Below, piece after piece: positions 36,215-44,332 of a DNA stretch of 64,000 nt. The stretch spans positions 62,001-126,000 of the forward strand of contig JALOAG010000003.1 in assembly GCA_023228875.1 (NCBI GenBank). The letters run 5' to 3'. The notes beneath the pieces are model-generated. The model had not been told where the DNA came from and did not search any database. It saw nothing but the letters and a program-made list of their open reading frames with translations. The stretch is from Bacteroidia bacterium (GTDB lineage Bacteria; Bacteroidota; Bacteroidia; NS11-12g; UBA955). Position numbers and translations under genes: made by a program. Position 1 is the stretch's first letter, and each line of letters begins with the position of its first letter.

Positions 36215-37075
36215 TTAATAATCACCAAGAGTCTCGGGTAGTTGTGCCAAGGCATCTGCAAGTTGTTGGTCATTAGGCGGAATACCGTGCCATTTATGTG
36301 ACCCCATCATAAAGTCCACACCGGCACCCATTTCAGTTTTCATAATAACCGCAATTGGCTTGTCCATACCTGTTTTTTCTTTAGCTTCTTTCATCTTTTG
36401 CAAGATTTGTTCCATATTGTTACCATTCATCTCCATTACCAACCAGCCAAAAGATTCAAACTTGTTGCGAAGATTGTCAAAGCCCATAATATCAACGGTT
36501 GAACCATCAATCTGTTGTTTGTTAAAATCAATTGTTGCGATAAGGTTGTCAACTTGGTTATGTGCTGCATACATGATAGCTTCCCAATTTTGACCTTCTT
36601 GTAATTCTCCATCTCCCAGATTTACATAAACAATACTTGGGTCAGCATCCAATTTTTTTTGCAATGCTACTCCGGTAGCAAAACTCAATCCTTGACCCAG
36701 TGATCCGGTTGCAACCCTAATTCCGGGAAGATGTTCCATTGTAGTCGGGTGCCCTTGAAGTCTGGAGTTTAATTTGCGGAATGTAGCAAGTTCCTCAATA
36801 GGGAAATATCCGTTTCGAGCCAACACACTGTATAAAGCCGGACTAATATGACCATTACTCAAAATGAAAATATCTTCACCATGCCCTTCAATTGTAAAAT
36901 GATTGGGATTGTGGTTCATAATATGAAAATAAAGTGCAGTAAAATAATCTGCACAACCCAATGAGCCTCCGGGGTGCCCGGATTGGACTGCATGAACCAT
37001 GCGTACTATGTCTCGTCTTACTTGTGAAGCAATATTTTTGAGCTTGTTGACGTCTGTTACGGCTGCTGAATACAT
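36215..37075 (-). CDS. Transketolase, N-terminal (thiamine diphosphate-binding) subunit
   Basis: About 286 residues. SGHPGGSLGCADYFTALYF and the thiamine-diphosphate motif GDGELQEGQNWEAIMYAAHN (with the Mg2+-binding DFNKQQIDG) identify the first transketolase domain. The C-terminal H-W-HGIPPNDQQLADAL segment completes it. The frame opens upstream at 37135 and has ATGs at 37120 and 37075; ATG 37075 (MYSAAVTDVNKLKN) gives the usual family length. It is the first gene of the tktN-vWA-tktC operon. Confidence 0.9.
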   Translation of the reverse strand: MYSAAVTDVNKLKNIASQVRRDIVRMVHAVQSGHPGGSLGCADYFTALYFHIMNHNPNHFTIEGHGEDIFILSNGHISPALYSVLARNGYFPIEELATFRKLNSRLQGHPTTMEHLPGIRVATGSLGQGLSFATGVALQKKLDADPSIVYVNLGDGELQEGQNWEAIMYAAHNQVDNLIATIDFNKQQIDGSTVDIMGFDNLRNKFESFGWLVMEMNGNNMEQILQKMKEAKEKTGMDKPIAVIMKTEMGAGVDFMMGSHKWHGIPPNDQQLADALAQLPETLGDY

Positions 37076-37249
37076 AGGGCAAATATGGCTTATAACTTTT
37101 GTTTTTAGAAATTTATTCATGTGAGTTTTCCTCATGCTTTCCTCATTTGTTCTTTGGCTTGTTTATTGCATTTATGTGATTGCAAGAGAATTATGCTCAT
37201 TTACTTTTAGCATCTCTTTTGTATTAAACCTTTGTAAATTAATATTGTT

Positions 37250-38914
37250 ATGAAAAATCAAATGATGCCGGTTGTAAACTACTTAAAAGCTAGTGTGCTT
37301 TTAATGCTTTTGTTGTCTTGTTCTTTAGGGGTAACCTTTGGTCAGGAAAAAAGAGTGGAGTCCGATGTGAAATCTGTCAAGGTGTATTTTAAAGGTGCAG
37401 AAGTATTTAGGGTTGCAAAAACCATGCTCCCCAAGGGTTCTACATTGCTTATCTTTGAAAATGTTGCCGATGAAATAGACGCTTCGAGTATCCAATTTGC
37501 TGCTTCCAAAGGCGTTGATGTATTATCTGTTTCGCATCAGGTTGATGGAGCAAAATCTTTGACCGAGAATGGTGCCATTAAAAGAATGAAAGATTCAATT
37601 GATTTGTTAAATGATTTTGTGAAAGCAATCGAGATACAAAACAGCGTGATGACCAATGAAGAGAGTATTCTCAAATTAAATTATAACACAGGAGGCACTC
37701 AGAATGGTGTGAATAGTGTTGAACTCCAAAAGATTTTAGAGATAAATCGTAAGAGATTGACAGAAATTCAAACTGCAAAGTATGATAATGCAAAGAAAAT
37801 AACAGAAGCAAAGAAACGTATTGACCAGCTTAATGTCAATATTGACAAAGAGAGAGCAGGCTTGCCAACAGGAAGAGGTGAAATTCGTGTTTTAGTGAAT
37901 TCTGCTATGCCCTTAGCTGCAAATTTCGAATTCAAATATTTTACAAATGTTGCCGGTTGGGTTCCAACTTATGATATCAAAACCGAAGGTCCGTTATCAA
38001 ATGTGAAGTTGATTTATAAAGCTGAAGTGGCTCAAAACACCGGAGAAATTTGGGATAATGTTAAGCTGACGCTGAGTTCTGCAAACCCGAAGATAGGAAT
38101 TGATTTGCCAATTTTGAATAATGAATATATTGGATTTGAACCTAAGCCAAGAAAAGTGAGTAGTGTTTATTCTTCTGACAGGAGACTCTATATGAAAAAT
38201 AGTATTACAGCCGGAGCCCCAACAATGGCTTTTGAAATGCAAGATATGGGCGGAGGGATGAATAAACCTGTGCAAGGCACTTTAGACGCTACTTTTAATG
38301 CAAATGAGGTTGTTTTTGAGTTTGAAATCCCTATGCCTTATTCAATTCCCAATGATGGACAAGGTAAAATTGTGAGTTTAAAAGAGTATGAAATGAAAAT
38401 GAGATATGAATATTTTGCCATCCCTAAAGTGGATGCATCTGTTTATCTTACAGGTTTGACAAACGATTGGAAACAATTGAATATATTGCCCGGATTTGCC
38501 AATATGTTCTATGGCGATAATTTCACGGGTAAAACTTTTCTCAACCCTACTGCAAAGGATGATTCGCTTAGATTTTCATTTGGAAGAGATAAAAGAATCT
38601 TAATTGAACGTAAATTGCTCAATGATTTTAGCAAGCACAATTTCTTTGGAACAAGCAAAAAACAAACTTATACTTATGAGTTTACTCTAAATAACACTCA
38701 AAACGTTGATGTTGCAATTAGATTTATTGACCAAATTCCAATCTCTAAAGAAGAACAAATTCAAGTTGAAACCGAAGATCTTTCTGGAGGAAATATAAAC
38801 CCCAATTCCGGATTTGTTGAATGGAAACTCACGCTGAAAGCAAATGAAAATAGGAAGCTGAAGTTTGTTTACAATATTGTTGCACCTAAATCAAGAGAAG
38901 TGTTTAGAAACTAA
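37250..38914 (+). CDS. MuiA-like protein (DUF4140/DUF4139)
   Basis: A 554-residue exported protein. It has a signal peptide (ASVLLMLLLSCSLGVTFGQ), an N-terminal DUF4140 domain (SVKVYFKGAEVFRVAKTMLP, then IDASSIQFAA), a charged helical segment (about 110-205), and a C-terminal DUF4139 beta region (FKYFTNVAGWVPTYDIKT, AEVAQNTGEIWDNVKLTLSS, GFVEWKLTLKANENRKLKF). This matches the mucoidy-inhibitor MuiA family, whose role is unclear. It is a single-gene unit, with a shared hairpin terminator after it. Confidence 0.85.
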   Translation: MKNQMMPVVNYLKASVLLMLLLSCSLGVTFGQEKRVESDVKSVKVYFKGAEVFRVAKTMLPKGSTLLIFENVADEIDASSIQFAASKGVDVLSVSHQVDGAKSLTENGAIKRMKDSIDLLNDFVKAIEIQNSVMTNEESILKLNYNTGGTQNGVNSVELQKILEINRKRLTEIQTAKYDNAKKITEAKKRIDQLNVNIDKERAGLPTGRGEIRVLVNSAMPLAANFEFKYFTNVAGWVPTYDIKTEGPLSNVKLIYKAEVAQNTGEIWDNVKLTLSSANPKIGIDLPILNNEYIGFEPKPRKVSSVYSSDRRLYMKNSITAGAPTMAFEMQDMGGGMNKPVQGTLDATFNANEVVFEFEIPMPYSIPNDGQGKIVSLKEYEMKMRYEYFAIPKVDASVYLTGLTNDWKQLNILPGFANMFYGDNFTGKTFLNPTAKDDSLRFSFGRDKRILIERKLLNDFSKHNFFGTSKKQTYTYEFTLNNTQNVDVAIRFIDQIPISKEEQIQVETEDLSGGNINPNSGFVEWKLTLKANENRKLKFVYNIVAPKSREVFRN

Positions 38915-38933
38915 AAATTAGATGGATTGTGAT

Positions 38934-38965
38934 AAGACCCATGCCGATTCATTGGCATGGGTCTT
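38934..38965. terminator. Bidirectional hairpin terminator between the MuiA-like gene and rhomboid
   Basis: AAGACCCATGCC (38934-38945) and GGCATGGGTCTT (38954-38965) form a perfect 12-bp stem with an 8-nt loop, between convergent genes. T-rich sequence follows on the plus strand (CTTATTA), making plus-strand use most likely. Confidence 0.75.
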
Positions 38966-38969
38966 CTTA

Positions 38970-39692
38970 TTAAAATAACCTTGTGCGGTTTTGGTTCCAA
39001 ATCTTAATCAAAATAAAACCGGTTAATGCGCCTCCTAAGTGGGCAAAGTGAGCCACATTATCCCAATTAAAACTACTCAATCCTAAAAACAAATCTAAAA
39101 GAATGATACCCGGAATCATGTATTTCGCTTTAATAGGATAGGGGATAAAAATAAACATGAGTTCTGAATTAGGGAAAAACATGCCATAAGCAACCAAAAG
39201 ACCATAAATGGCACCGCTTGCCCCAACCATTGGTGTTGCAAGCCACTGAATTAAGTTTTGACATACTGAAGGAGCAACAATTCCGGATAAAACAGTTTCT
39301 TGAAGCATTTTGTCCGGTATTACCATGCCGGCACATTCGCTTACTTGGTATGCCCAATAAGATTGCTCTAAAAATGCAGAACCTAAGCCAGACAAGAGGT
39401 ACAACAATAAAAATCTTTTGGTACCAATAAATCGCTCAATCATTGACCCAAACATCAACAGCCCGAACATGTTAAAGAGTATATGCGAGAATGAACCGTG
39501 CATAAACATGTGGGTGAAGATCTGAAAAGGCTTGAAGAGGATAGACCCAAAGTACTTCATTCCTAATGCATAGGTTAGGTTGTAATGAAATACATCTTGA
39601 GATACCCAAGAACCAAGAAAAAATATAAGGTTGATTAAGAAAATATTCTTAACCGCTGGAGGCATGTTTCTAAATAAATAAAGCAATCCCAT
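38970..39692 (-). CDS. Rhomboid-family intramembrane serine protease
   Basis: A 240-residue membrane protein with six or more hydrophobic helices. The catalytic serine is in MVGASGAIYGLLVAYGMFFP and the histidine in NVAHFAHLGGALTGFILI. The HxxxN helix is FMHGSFSHILFNMFGLLMFG. Rhomboids cut transmembrane substrates within the membrane. It ends 5 nt from the shared terminator and is encoded 13 nt after mutL on the minus strand. Substrates are unknown. Confidence 0.92.
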   Translation of the reverse strand: MGLLYLFRNMPPAVKNIFLINLIFFLGSWVSQDVFHYNLTYALGMKYFGSILFKPFQIFTHMFMHGSFSHILFNMFGLLMFGSMIERFIGTKRFLLLYLLSGLGSAFLEQSYWAYQVSECAGMVIPDKMLQETVLSGIVAPSVCQNLIQWLATPMVGASGAIYGLLVAYGMFFPNSELMFIFIPYPIKAKYMIPGIILLDLFLGLSSFNWDNVAHFAHLGGALTGFILIKIWNQNRTRLF

Positions 39693-39705
39693 TTTCAGTG
39701 TTGTG

Positions 39706-41490
39706 TTATATTTTAAATTGTTTGTTCAATTCTTCTCTTGGTAAATTCACATAAACAATCCTTCCAAAAGGGCAATAGCGAGGAAAATCGCAAACAAATA
39801 ATTCGGAAGCAAGCAAACTTTGTTCATGTGGATTAAGAATTTTGTTTGCAAAAATAGCTGCATTTTTTGCCATACTTCTGGCAACATTCTCTTTTTCGGT
39901 GAGTTTGTATTTTGTTCTGTTTTCTTTCACGTTTTCAAGCAGTCCTTCAATGAATTGCTGTTCATTTCCTTTGGGTAAGTCTGCAGGGAGTCCGTTTATG
40001 ATAAAAGTGTTTTTGCCAAATTCCCCGATGTCAAACCCAATGCCTCTAATTTCGTCAAGCACTCCGGATAGTATTTCTGCATCGCTTGTGCTAAATTCTA
40101 AGGTTTTTGGAAAAAGTAATTGTTGTGTAACGGCATTGTGCTTCTCTATACTCTTGAGGTAGCGTTCATACCAAATTCTCTCGCGTGCCAATAATATATT
40201 AATCAAATACAATTCTCCCAATGCTTTCACAACGAGTGTGTCTTCAAATTGGAAAACAGCATCTACCACTGTCTCGGTTATGTGTGATTTGAACAAGTCC
40301 GGAGTTTGAGGTTGAATAGGAGATGGCTCGTTTTCGGGAGTCAAAGGCTGAAAAATATTCTCCCATCCTGTTACCCGCTTTTTCTGCGAATATTGTTCTG
40401 TTTGAAATGGATTGTAGCGAGGATTTATCTTTGGTTCCGGTGAATATGAAATTGGAGGAATGCTTGGAGAAGCAAAAGTTGTCTTGAGTTCAGGTATTAA
40501 CATTGATGAGCCTAACGCCTTCTTGACTGCCGCATTTACTATGGAATATAAAACACGTTCGTCTTCAAACTTAATTTCAGTTTTTGAAGGTGAAACGTTT
40601 ACATCAATACGGGCGGGGTCAATTTGAAGAAAAACTACATACAACGGTTGTGTGTCAACGGGAATAAGATTTTCATAAGCAGAACGTATGGCATGGTGTA
40701 AATATGCACTTTTAATAAAGCGATTGTTTACATAAAGGTACTGCTCACCTCTGATTTTTTTTGCAATTTCAGGTTTGCCAACATAGCCTGTAACCGTTAC
40801 CAAATCTGTATGTTCATTCAAGTTTAAAAGGTCGCTGTGTTTCATTTTGCCTAAGGTGCTCACGATCCTACTTCTGCTGTCAGAAGCGGGCATGTCAAGT
40901 ACCTCTTTTTCATTGTTAAAAAACTTGAAAGCAATTTCGGGATAAGAAAGTGCCGCACGGGAAAACTCTTCTATTATATGACGAGTTTCAACTGATGTGG
41001 ATTTAAGGAAATTGCGTCTTGCAGGGATATTAAAGAACAAGTTCTTGACTGCAATGTTGGTTCCATTCGGGCTTGCAGTAAATTCATGCTTTTTGATATG
41101 CCCTCCTTCTATAACCAAATGTGTCCCTGTTTCAACATCTTTCAGTTTGGTATACATTTCAACCCTTGCAACAGAAGCGATAGAAGCCAAAGCCTCTCCT
41201 CTGAATCCAAATGTTTTGATACAATATAGGTCATCGGCTTTTCTTATTTTGGATGTAGCATGTCGTTCCCAACACATCCTTGCATCTGTGTGGCTCATTC
41301 CCGAACCGTTATCTATGACTTGAATGAGTGTCGCTCCTCCGTCTTTGATTAGCAGGGTTATGAAATCGGCTCCTGCATCAACTGCATTTTCAAGCAATTC
41401 TTTGACAACAGAGGACGGACGTTGAACTACCTCTCCGGCAGCGATTTGATTAGCAACGGTCTCCGGTAGCAGGTTGATTTTATCACTCAT
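39706..41490 (-). CDS. mutL: DNA mismatch repair protein MutL
   Basis: About 594 residues from ATG 41490, which overlaps the upstream gene by 8 nt. The N-terminal GHKL ATPase is complete: VVKELLENAVDAGADFITLL, IQVIDNGSGMSHTDARMC and TFGFRGEALASIASVARVE. The C-terminal dimer domain is present to CPFGRIVYVNLPREELN. In most MutL proteins of species without MutH, an endonuclease motif DQHA-x2-E-x4-E lies here. The aligned segment at 40165-40206 reads NILLARERIWYE instead, losing the D, Q and H. So the protein should bind ATP and MutS, but nicking is doubtful. Confidence 0.9.
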   Translation of the reverse strand: MSDKINLLPETVANQIAAGEVVQRPSSVVKELLENAVDAGADFITLLIKDGGATLIQVIDNGSGMSHTDARMCWERHATSKIRKADDLYCIKTFGFRGEALASIASVARVEMYTKLKDVETGTHLVIEGGHIKKHEFTASPNGTNIAVKNLFFNIPARRNFLKSTSVETRHIIEEFSRAALSYPEIAFKFFNNEKEVLDMPASDSRSRIVSTLGKMKHSDLLNLNEHTDLVTVTGYVGKPEIAKKIRGEQYLYVNNRFIKSAYLHHAIRSAYENLIPVDTQPLYVVFLQIDPARIDVNVSPSKTEIKFEDERVLYSIVNAAVKKALGSSMLIPELKTTFASPSIPPISYSPEPKINPRYNPFQTEQYSQKKRVTGWENIFQPLTPENEPSPIQPQTPDLFKSHITETVVDAVFQFEDTLVVKALGELYLINILLARERIWYERYLKSIEKHNAVTQQLLFPKTLEFSTSDAEILSGVLDEIRGIGFDIGEFGKNTFIINGLPADLPKGNEQQFIEGLLENVKENRTKYKLTEKENVARSMAKNAAIFANKILNPHEQSLLASELFVCDFPRYCPFGRIVYVNLPREELNKQFKI

Positions 41491-41827
41491 GGTTTCTTGT
41501 TGTGTTGGGTTCAAATTTGTCAAACAAGTCTTTGATAAAATCTGATTGAAGCATTTGCCAGGTGAGATATCCTAAAATGAGCAAAATGACTAACAGTCTG
41601 ATGTTTTGATTTCGAAGTCGAATTTGGCGCTCGCTTCTGACAGTTTTTTTTGATGTAAAGGCTCCTCGAATGGAAGAGCCGGGTTTCTGTTTGCCGCCTG
41701 CTCCGTCTTCACCCATTGATTCTTTAATGGCTCTCACCCGATTGCGGAATTCTTCTTTCTTTTCATCGTAAAATCGTGGGATGTAATGAAAGGAAACTTT
41801 TTTGTGTTTTGTATTCAACCCGAACAT
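41483..41827 (-). CDS. Small membrane-anchored protein of unknown function upstream of mutL
   Basis: About 114 residues from ATG 41827. A basic, hydrophilic N-terminal part (HYIPRFYDEKKEEFRNRVRA, then GSSIRGAFTSKKTVRSERQI) is followed by one C-terminal membrane helix (LLVILLILGYLTWQML). The tail should lie outside the membrane and the basic part in the cytoplasm. It overlaps mutL by 8 nt, so translation is coupled. I recall similar small genes before mutL in Bacteroidota, without a known role. Confidence 0.7.
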   Translation of the reverse strand: MFGLNTKHKKVSFHYIPRFYDEKKEEFRNRVRAIKESMGEDGAGGKQKPGSSIRGAFTSKKTVRSERQIRLRNQNIRLLVILLILGYLTWQMLQSDFIKDLFDKFEPNTTRNHE

Positions 41828-41975
41828 GTGTTGCAAAGTTATACATAATAAAAAGGGTTTACACGGACTTAGGGTAATTTGTGAGTAAAATACCGTTTGG
41901 TGGCTAATATTAAAATTTTTATCAAATCAACATTTTTACTGACTTTTGCATTCGATTTGATGCATCTAAGTCATT

Positions 41976-42545
41976 ATGAAAAAAAATCTTTTATCTAAGG
42001 GAATACTCACGCTATTGTTTTTGATAAGCGTATATCAATCTTCTGTCTCAGGAAGGAATTTGCAAACCTTGTGTAATCACTACCCCGGTGTTATTGATAA
42101 ATATACTTATCCTCAAGTTCATCAAGAAGAACCTGAAAAGCTCAATGTTGTAAAAGCAGGCAAGGAGATTGCAGAATTGATAGAAAAGAAAATTCAACAA
42201 GCAAGCAGTGAAATAATAAAAGATAAAGACAAGACCGAAACAGCAAAACTCTATGTGCAAGATAGGATTGATGTGCGTGGCGATAATATGGAACATGAGT
42301 TTTTTTCTGATATTAATACAAAAAAGAAGAAGAAATATACTCAAGTTGAAATGTTTGTCTTTATATCTCTCGATGAAGATAAGTTCTCAACTGAAAGCAT
42401 GGCTGATACTTTGTATGAAAAACTCATTCAAGGTAATGAAATCGCATTGGATGAATATCAATCTATGGGGTTGGCTGTTAAGGTGAAAAGAAAGAAAGGA
42501 AAGATTGAAACTTATATTATTCTGATTTTAGAAAAAGAAAATTAA
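41976..42545 (+). CDS. Exported lysine-rich protein, unknown function; C-terminal module shared with the next gene
   Basis: A 189-residue protein with an N-terminal signal peptide (SKGILTLLFLISVYQSSVSG). The middle is charged and helical (EIAELIEKKIQQASSEIIKD), with a five-lysine run. The last 45 residues (LYEKLIQGNEIALDEYQSMG, then LAVKVKRKKGKIETYIILIL) align by eye with the C-terminus of the neighbouring CAP-domain protein. The shape, a helix then a beta hairpin, is like the end of a CAP domain. No catalytic motif is seen, and there is no named family I can give. Confidence 0.65.
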   Translation: MKKNLLSKGILTLLFLISVYQSSVSGRNLQTLCNHYPGVIDKYTYPQVHQEEPEKLNVVKAGKEIAELIEKKIQQASSEIIKDKDKTETAKLYVQDRIDVRGDNMEHEFFSDINTKKKKKYTQVEMFVFISLDEDKFSTESMADTLYEKLIQGNEIALDEYQSMGLAVKVKRKKGKIETYIILILEKEN

Positions 42546-42614
42546 GTGTAAATTATTTTTTTTAAAATAAGTGTTGATGTGCTTACGTTAAAAAAATATT
42601 AAAAAATTGCACGT

Positions 42615-43775
42615 ATGAGAGCCATCTTCATCATTCTGTTTCTCTGTTTTACATCTCTTAATGCTTTTTCTCAGAATTCAATTTCAAGAACTGCTGACCT
42701 TCCCGTTGTTTTAAAAAAGATAGAGAAAGATAAGGTGCAAAAGTTGGAGAGGATGATTGCATTAGAATTTCACAAATTATTAAATCAATACAGAAAGGCT
42801 AATAAGTTGGATACCCTTGCATGGAGCGATATATTATGGTTGACCGCACGGAATCACAATTTTTATATGATTGCAAAGAATGATTTGACACATGATGAAG
42901 AAGCGGGTGAGCAATTTTTTACCGGTGTTGATCCGGGCGCAAGGCTGAAATACACTCAAGGAAATAAAGGTGGACTTTCGTGGTCAGGAGAGAACTGTTT
43001 GTACCGCACTGCTCAATTACCTTCAGACTTGACGAATGATGCCAAGTTGTTGGAATATGCAAAAGACTTGGCACGCAAAGGACTTGAACAGTGGCAAAGT
43101 TCTCCTCCACATAATAGAAATATGTTAGGAACGGATCATAAGATGCATGGCGCTGCCTTTAATTTTGATGAATCTTTATTGTTTGCCACGGATTTGTTTG
43201 GATATGGCACTTTTGTACCAACCGAAACACAGACTACCCCGAAAGTAGAAGGTAATGCACAGCATGTTAAACCAACTAAACAAGAAATTATACCTCAAGA
43301 AGATAAGGAAATAGTACAACCATTTAGCCCTTCCGGTGCAACCAAAGAAGTCAAAAGAGGGATTGTGGAAAAACTCCAAAAGGAAGCTGCCAAGGCTAAG
43401 GAAGTACAGGCTTTTAGTAAAGCTGCTCAGCATCATCTGAACTATTTATACAAGAATGAAGAACTTACAAGTGGGGAAGATAAACGGAAACAGGCATATT
43501 ATGCAGCGACTCCGGGTAAAAGAGTTGCTAAAGCCACGTATGGAAGTTGGGCTTTTTTGAAACCTAAATTTCGTTATGTTCGAGAAGGGGTTGCCTTGGT
43601 TGAAATTGAAGAATCCGAATATGATGCTGAACAAGTTGTCAATGATTTGTGGAAGCAATTGATAATTCATATCGAAGGAGATTTGTCCGATTATGCTTTT
43701 TATGGTATTTCAGTGAAAGTAAAGCGAACTAAACAAGGAGTTAAAATCTATGCAGTTTTGGTTCTAAACCCTTAG
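42615..43775 (+). CDS. Exported CAP-domain protein (SCP/CRISP superfamily)
   Basis: A 386-residue protein with a signal peptide (AIFIILFLCFTSLNAFS). A CAP domain spans about 50-200. It has HNFYMIAKNDLTHDEEAG, SWSGENCLYRTAQ and LEQWQSSPPHNRNMLGTDHK, the usual GEN and W-x-S-P-H-R-x-N-x-L landmarks. A proline/lysine-rich linker and a basic helical region follow (205-310). The last 70 residues form a second module ending in YGISVKVKRTKQGVKIYAVL, shared with the previous gene. CAP proteins are extracellular, with varied binding roles. It is 69 nt after the preceding gene. Confidence 0.82.
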   Translation: MRAIFIILFLCFTSLNAFSQNSISRTADLPVVLKKIEKDKVQKLERMIALEFHKLLNQYRKANKLDTLAWSDILWLTARNHNFYMIAKNDLTHDEEAGEQFFTGVDPGARLKYTQGNKGGLSWSGENCLYRTAQLPSDLTNDAKLLEYAKDLARKGLEQWQSSPPHNRNMLGTDHKMHGAAFNFDESLLFATDLFGYGTFVPTETQTTPKVEGNAQHVKPTKQEIIPQEDKEIVQPFSPSGATKEVKRGIVEKLQKEAAKAKEVQAFSKAAQHHLNYLYKNEELTSGEDKRKQAYYAATPGKRVAKATYGSWAFLKPKFRYVREGVALVEIEESEYDAEQVVNDLWKQLIIHIEGDLSDYAFYGISVKVKRTKQGVKIYAVLVLNP

Positions 43776-43792
43776 TTTCGCAGCATATTTGC

Positions 43793-44332
43793 ATGGCCAG
43801 AAAACTTAAAACCGTAGAATTAAACCGATTGAGCGTTGAAGAGTTTAAAGACGCTGCTAAAATTCCTTGTGTCTTAGTGTTGGACAATATCCGAAGTGCC
43901 TATAATGTGGGTTCGATTTTTAGAACCGCAGATGGGTTTCTACTCGAAAAAATCGTCTTGTGTGGAATTACACCGCAACCCCCTCATAAAGAAATTTATA
44001 AAACTGCAATTGGTGCTGAACAAAGCGTGGAATGGCGCTACACAAAGGATATTGCTTATACATTGGAAGAGTTAAAAGCACAGGGATATTTTGTTGCTGC
44101 TTTAGAACAGACCTCTGACAGTGTGTTGTTGCCCCAATGGCAATGGAAGCAAGGTACAAAATTTGCCCTTGTGTTAGGCAATGAAGTGGATGGAATTTCG
44201 GATACTGCCATGCCTTTGTGTGATGCTTTTATTGAAATACCTCAGTATGGTACTAAACATTCGTTTAATGTTGCAGTAGCAGCCGGAATATTTATCTGGG
44301 ACATGATTAAAGCTATTACTAATGAAAAATAA
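43793..44332 (+). CDS. SpoU/TrmH-family RNA 2'-O-methyltransferase
   Basis: A 179-residue SPOUT methyltransferase. All three motifs are present: motif 1 DNIRSAYNVGSIFRTADGF, motif 2 FALVLGNEVDGIS and motif 3 IEIPQYGTKHSFNVAVAAGI. It lacks the extra RNA-binding N-terminal domain of RlmB. It probably modifies tRNA or rRNA 2'-hydroxyls, with an unknown position. It is 17 nt after the CAP gene and overlaps the next gene by 11 nt. Confidence 0.9.
   Translation: MARKLKTVELNRLSVEEFKDAAKIPCVLVLDNIRSAYNVGSIFRTADGFLLEKIVLCGITPQPPHKEIYKTAIGAEQSVEWRYTKDIAYTLEELKAQGYFVAALEQTSDSVLLPQWQWKQGTKFALVLGNEVDGISDTAMPLCDAFIEIPQYGTKHSFNVAVAAGIFIWDMIKAITNEK

Noticed and set aside
42330..42336. Lysine codon run in the 41976 gene as a slippage site
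   Set aside because: The run is mixed AAA/AAG codons without a long homopolymer, and the frame is intact across it.
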